DNA from: Fidelibacterota bacterium
GTDB lineage: Bacteria; Marinisomatota; Marinisomatia; SCGC-AAA003-L08; TMED6
Assembly: GCA_014239355.1 (NCBI GenBank)
Contig: JAAZYZ010000064.1
Span: forward strand, 1-38,413
Reading direction: 5' to 3'
Length of the DNA stretch: 38,413 bases
Position numbers and translations under genes: made by a program. Position 1 is the stretch's first letter. Each line of letters opens with the position of its first letter. The notes beneath the pieces are model-generated. The model was not told where the DNA came from, did no database searches, and was given only the letters and a program-made list of their open reading frames with translations. This document shows, in pieces, positions 35,235 through 38,413 of the stretch.

Positions 35235-36196
35235 TGAGTGATATATATAAATTAGATTTCGAATTACCATTAAAAGATATTCAAGATAGAATTAATTCTT
35301 TAAGAAAGAATTCTATTAATAGTGGAGTGGATGTAACTAGTACAATTAAGAAATTGGAAGATGAATTAATAGAGAAAAGAGATAATATTTATCAAAATTT
35401 ATCTAGATGGGAAAGGGTACAACTAGCTAGACATCCTGAAAGACCTTATTCTAGTGATTATATTTCTAAGATAACTTCTTTTTGGTTTGAACTTCATGGT
35501 GATAAACTATATAGTGATGATCCGGCAATATTGTCTGGGATAGCTATTATAGATACTCTTAAAGTTGTCATTATTGCCCAAGAAAAAGGTAGAGGAACAA
35601 AAGAAAAAGTTTATAGAAATTTTGGAATGCCAAAACCTGAAGGGTATAGAAAAGCTTTAAGAGTTATGAAATTTGCTGAAAAATTCAATCTTCCAATAAT
35701 AACATTATTAGATACTCCAGGAGCATACCCAGGGATTGGAGCTGAAGAAAGAGGACAAGGTTCAGCTATAGCTCAAAACCTTATTGAGATGGCTAATTTA
35801 AGAGTTCCTATAATATCTATAGTTATTGGAGAAGGGGCGTCTGGTGGAGCTTTAGGTATTGGTTTAGCAGATAAAATAATTTGTTTAGAAAATACCTGGT
35901 ATTCTGTAATTTCACCTGAAGGTTGTGCTTCAATTTTATTTCGAGACCCATCAATGGCTAGTTCTGCAGCAGATTCAATGAAGGTTACAGCAAATGATTT
36001 ATTTGAAATAGGAATCGCAGATGAAATTTTAAAAGAGCCAGATGGGGCAGCTCATATAAGTCCTGATAAAATGAGTAATATATTAAAGGAAACAATTATT
36101 AGAACTTATACTGACTTAAAAAAATATGATTTAGAAGAACTAATTAGGTTAAGAAATGAAAAATATGATAAAATAGGTTATTATGAACAAAGATAA
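35234..36196 (+). CDS. accA: Acetyl-CoA carboxylase carboxyltransferase subunit alpha
   Basis: 320 residues, normal length. It is the carboxyl transfer step of acetyl-CoA carboxylase, which feeds fatty-acid synthesis, with AccD as partner. ATG shares a base with the previous stop (TAATG). Landmarks are YQNLSRWERVQLARHPERPY, GRGTKEKVYRNFGMPKPEGYR, LLDTPGAYPGIGAEERGQ and IGEGASGGALGIGLADK. accD is not in the window. An acyl-CoA carboxylase subunit of a different type starts inside its last 14 bases. Confidence 0.96.
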   Translation: MSDIYKLDFELPLKDIQDRINSLRKNSINSGVDVTSTIKKLEDELIEKRDNIYQNLSRWERVQLARHPERPYSSDYISKITSFWFELHGDKLYSDDPAILSGIAIIDTLKVVIIAQEKGRGTKEKVYRNFGMPKPEGYRKALRVMKFAEKFNLPIITLLDTPGAYPGIGAEERGQGSAIAQNLIEMANLRVPIISIVIGEGASGGALGIGLADKIICLENTWYSVISPEGCASILFRDPSMASSAADSMKVTANDLFEIGIADEILKEPDGAAHISPDKMSNILKETIIRTYTDLKKYDLEELIRLRNEKYDKIGYYEQR

Positions 36197-37838
36197 AGAT
36201 ATAATAGGTAGTAATATAAATGTATGGAAAAATGCTGATACTAATTTTTCAGAGTTTAATGCAATAAATGAAGAATTTATTGCTCAAATGGACCTTATTA
36301 AACAAGGTGGTGGTCCTATAGCTATACAAAAGCAGCATAACAAAAAAAGAATGACCTGTAGAGAAAGAATTAAATATTTAATTGATTCTGGAGAGGTTTT
36401 TTTTGAAATTGGTACATTTGCAGCTTATGATATGTATAAAGAATATGGGAATATAGCATCTGCAGGAATTGTAACTGGAATAGGTAAAGTTAAAAATCAA
36501 GAATGTATGATTATTGCAAATGATGCAACTGTTAAAGCTGGAGCCTATTTTGAGATCACTCTCAAAAAAACACTTAGAGCTCAGGAAATTGCTATACAAA
36601 ACCAAATTCCAATTATATACCTTGTTGATTCTGCTGGTGTTTTTTTACCACTGCAAGACCATGTCTTTCCTGATGAGAATCATTTTGGTAAAATATTTTA
36701 TAATAATGCTAAAATTTCTGCTAAAGGCATAACACAAATCGCTTGTGTGATGGGACCTTGTGTTGCAGGTGGGGCTTATCTTCCCGTTATGTGTGATAAG
36801 TATATTATTATAGAAGGGGCTAGTATGTTTTTAGCTGGCCCTGCATTAGTTAAAGCAGCAATTGGTCAAGAAATAGATCAAGATACTTTAGGTGGGGCCA
36901 CTACACATTCTTCTATTAGTGGTATTGCTGATTATAATGAAAAAGACGATATTAGTGGTATTGATAGAATTCGTACCATTTTAGATAGTATCAATTTATC
37001 AAAAAACAAAATTTTTATAAAAAAAAGTGAATTCTTAAAGCCTAGGTTCAAATCCTCTGATTTAAATTACCTTTTTAGCCCTAATAAACATTCTGTTTAT
37101 GATATGAAAGAAGTTATATCTCGTATTGTAGATGATAGCTCATTCTTAGAGTTTAAAAAAGATTACGGGCAAACCTTATTATGTGGTCATGCTTCTATAT
37201 CTGGATATAAAGTTGGCATTGTAGGTAACCAAAAAATAATTTTAAAAACAAATGATGGACAAATGCAACTCGGAGGAGTTATATACTCTGATTCTGCAGA
37301 TAAAGCAGCTAGATTTGTTATGAATTGTAATCAAGATAAAATACCAATTTTATTCATACACGATGTTAATGGGTTTATGGTTGGTAAAGATGCTGAATGG
37401 GGTGGAATCGCTAAGGATGGAGCAAAATTAGTTAATGCTGTTTCAAATTCAACTGTACCTAAAATATCTTTAGTAGTTGGTGGAAGTTATGGGGCTGGTA
37501 ACTACGCAATGTCTGGAAGATCTTATAGCCCTAACTTCTTATTTTCTTGGCCTACAGCTAAGATTGCTGTTATGGGAGCTGATCAGGCAGCGAAAACTTT
37601 AACAAATATAAAAACTGCTAAAATGAGCAATTTATCAGATGAAAAGGTTGAAGAAATTTATAATGAGATAAAGGAAAATTATGAAACTCAATCAGATTCT
37701 AGATATGCAGCTGCACGTCTCTGGGTTGATGAAATTATTTTACCAAATGAAACAAGAGATAAATTGACTTATGCTCTTGAAGTAATATCAAACATTAGGG
37801 ATATAGAAAAACCTAATTATGGAGTTTTACAAGTATGA
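36183..37838 (+). CDS. MCC-type acyl-CoA carboxylase carboxyltransferase (beta) subunit
   Basis: 551 residues, one full-length biotin-dependent carboxyltransferase of the methylcrotonyl/geranyl-CoA carboxylase beta group. Conserved blocks are KKRMTCRERIKYLID, LVDSAGVFLPLQDHVFPDENHFGKIFYNNA, VMGPCVAGGAYLPVM, FLAGPALVKAAIGQE, and LGGATTHSSISGIADY. In the C-half, FIHDVNGFMVGKDAEWGGIAKDGAK, VVGGSYGAGNYAMSGR and FSWPTAKIAVMG are typical. The usual SGGANLP is SAGVFLP here. Substrate could be 3-methylcrotonyl-, geranyl- or another branched enoyl-CoA. The next gene is AtuA-like, which favours leucine or terpenoid breakdown. No biotin-carrying alpha subunit is in the window. Confidence 0.9.
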   Translation: MNKDKDIIGSNINVWKNADTNFSEFNAINEEFIAQMDLIKQGGGPIAIQKQHNKKRMTCRERIKYLIDSGEVFFEIGTFAAYDMYKEYGNIASAGIVTGIGKVKNQECMIIANDATVKAGAYFEITLKKTLRAQEIAIQNQIPIIYLVDSAGVFLPLQDHVFPDENHFGKIFYNNAKISAKGITQIACVMGPCVAGGAYLPVMCDKYIIIEGASMFLAGPALVKAAIGQEIDQDTLGGATTHSSISGIADYNEKDDISGIDRIRTILDSINLSKNKIFIKKSEFLKPRFKSSDLNYLFSPNKHSVYDMKEVISRIVDDSSFLEFKKDYGQTLLCGHASISGYKVGIVGNQKIILKTNDGQMQLGGVIYSDSADKAARFVMNCNQDKIPILFIHDVNGFMVGKDAEWGGIAKDGAKLVNAVSNSTVPKISLVVGGSYGAGNYAMSGRSYSPNFLFSWPTAKIAVMGADQAAKTLTNIKTAKMSNLSDEKVEEIYNEIKENYETQSDSRYAAARLWVDEIILPNETRDKLTYALEVISNIRDIEKPNYGVLQV

Positions 37839-38413
37839 ATAAAGTGATAAAGGTAGCTAATGGGCAAGGTTTTTGGGGAGATTCAATAGATGCCCCATAT
37901 AATTTAGTTAAATATGGAGAAATTGATTATCTAACATTAGATTATTTAGCTGAAGTAACGCTATCAATTATGCAAAGACAAAAATTAAAAGATACTGAAA
38001 AAGGTTATGCTACAGACTTTATTGATTTAGTAAAAAGAGTAATTATAGATGTTGTAGATAAAAATATTAAAATTATAACAAATGCAGGAGGTGTTAATCC
38101 TGAAATGTGTAAAGCAAAATTATTAGAAGTAGCAAGAGAATTAAAGTTGGATATTAAAGTTGCAATTATTAAAGGTGATGATATACTCGATGATCTTGAT
38201 ATTCTTTTAGATAAGGGTGTAGATTTTAAAAATATGGATGATCAATCTAGTTTTAAAAATATCAAAGATAGAGTTTATTCTGCTAATGCTTATATTGATA
38301 GTTTTTCAATAGCTGAAGCATTAGCTACAGGAGCTCAGATCGTTCTTGCTGGACGAGTTAGTGATCCAGGTTTAGTTTTGGGTCCTGCAATATATGAATT
38401 TAATTGGAAAAAA
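37835..38413 (+). CDS. AtuA-family (DUF1446) protein, 3' end beyond window
   Basis: Partial; 193 residues are visible and the frame is open at the window end. It starts with ATG overlapping the carboxyltransferase stop (ATGA). The N-terminus matches the acyclic-terpene-utilisation AtuA/DUF1446 family: KVANGQGFWGDSIDAPYNLV, YLTLDYLAEVTLSIMQRQ, ATDFIDLVKRV, ITNAGGVNPEMCKAKL, and AEALATGAQIVLAGRVSDPGLVLGP. In Pseudomonas, atuA accompanies the geranyl-CoA carboxylase genes atuC and atuF. Its biochemical role is not well established. Confidence 0.88.
   Translation, partial: MNKVIKVANGQGFWGDSIDAPYNLVKYGEIDYLTLDYLAEVTLSIMQRQKLKDTEKGYATDFIDLVKRVIIDVVDKNIKIITNAGGVNPEMCKAKLLEVARELKLDIKVAIIKGDDILDDLDILLDKGVDFKNMDDQSSFKNIKDRVYSANAYIDSFSIAEALATGAQIVLAGRVSDPGLVLGPAIYEFNWKK

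Noticed and set aside
36514..36732. 72-residue plus-strand reading frame inside the MCC-type carboxyltransferase
   Set aside because: It is an alternate-frame shadow of a strongly conserved coding region with no ribosome site or family match.
37041..37060. tRNA T-arm-like GGTTCAAATCC
   Set aside because: It lies within conserved carboxyltransferase coding sequence and no other part of a cloverleaf can be built around it.
1..38413. Alternative genetic code with TAA as sense codon
   Set aside because: Many intact genes end exactly at TAA at the expected family length (for example lepB, ggt, accA), so TAA is a normal stop here.

Overview
This window is AT-rich (about a quarter to 30 percent G+C by eye) and densely coded. 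It looks like a chromosomal segment from a streamlined marine bacterium of the FCB superphylum. The best guess is a Candidatus Marinimicrobia (SAR406) relative. Support for this comes from a CarboxypepD-regulatory-type TonB receptor, a secreted protein ending in a T9SS/FlgD-like sorting module (NYPNPFNPST), a DUF4837-like lipoprotein, a Bacteroidetes-type SMC head (DTGxSSDAYSVIE), very short intergenic gaps, many ATGA/TAATG overlaps and several TTG/GTG starts. The taxonomic call is an inference; no rRNA is present.

Layout. Bases 1-3450 (minus strand) hold a thiamine-uptake module: a TPP riboswitch, a TonB-dependent outer-membrane receptor and a translationally coupled sodium:solute symporter cut by the window edge. 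Everything else is on the plus strand. 3494-11461 is a long string of housekeeping and poorly known genes: an RNase HII with a YraN-like tail, gamma-glutamyltransferase, an enlarged signal peptidase I, a set of small membrane, coiled-coil and GspE-N-domain proteins, a cold-shock-domain protein, folB, folK and a deoxynucleoside kinase. 11491-14093 is an smc-like gene broken by a poly-A frameshift and an in-frame TAA. It lacks a normal hinge and carries a Cys-x-x-Cys pair at its exact middle. 14090-22792 carries pgk, tpiA, secG, tRNA-Leu(GAG), a TPR protein, a HAD phosphatase, acpS, recN, murA and a secreted cohesin-like protein followed by a clear terminator. 22950-31580 carries trkA, trkH, a crotonase, lepA, lgt, an interrupted methyltransferase, a DUF4837-like lipoprotein and purE. 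31581-35234 is a small glycan gene set (RmlD-like reductase, dolichol-phosphate-mannose-synthase-like GT2, and a GT2 fused to a degenerate polyprenyl-phosphate sugar transferase). 35234-38413 is an acyl-CoA carboxylation operon (accA, an MCC-type carboxyltransferase and the start of an AtuA-family gene).

No insertion sequence, phage, CRISPR array or defence island was seen. There is no gene-free stretch over 300 bases; the two longest gaps are 21912-22057 and 22793-22949. The observations most worth following are the SMC head with a Rad50-hook-like centre and its interruptions, the riboswitch-controlled TonB plus symporter pair, the signal peptidase with EF-hand-like loops and a second box-E-like motif, and two unusual fusions (RNase HII-YraN-like and GT2-PGT).
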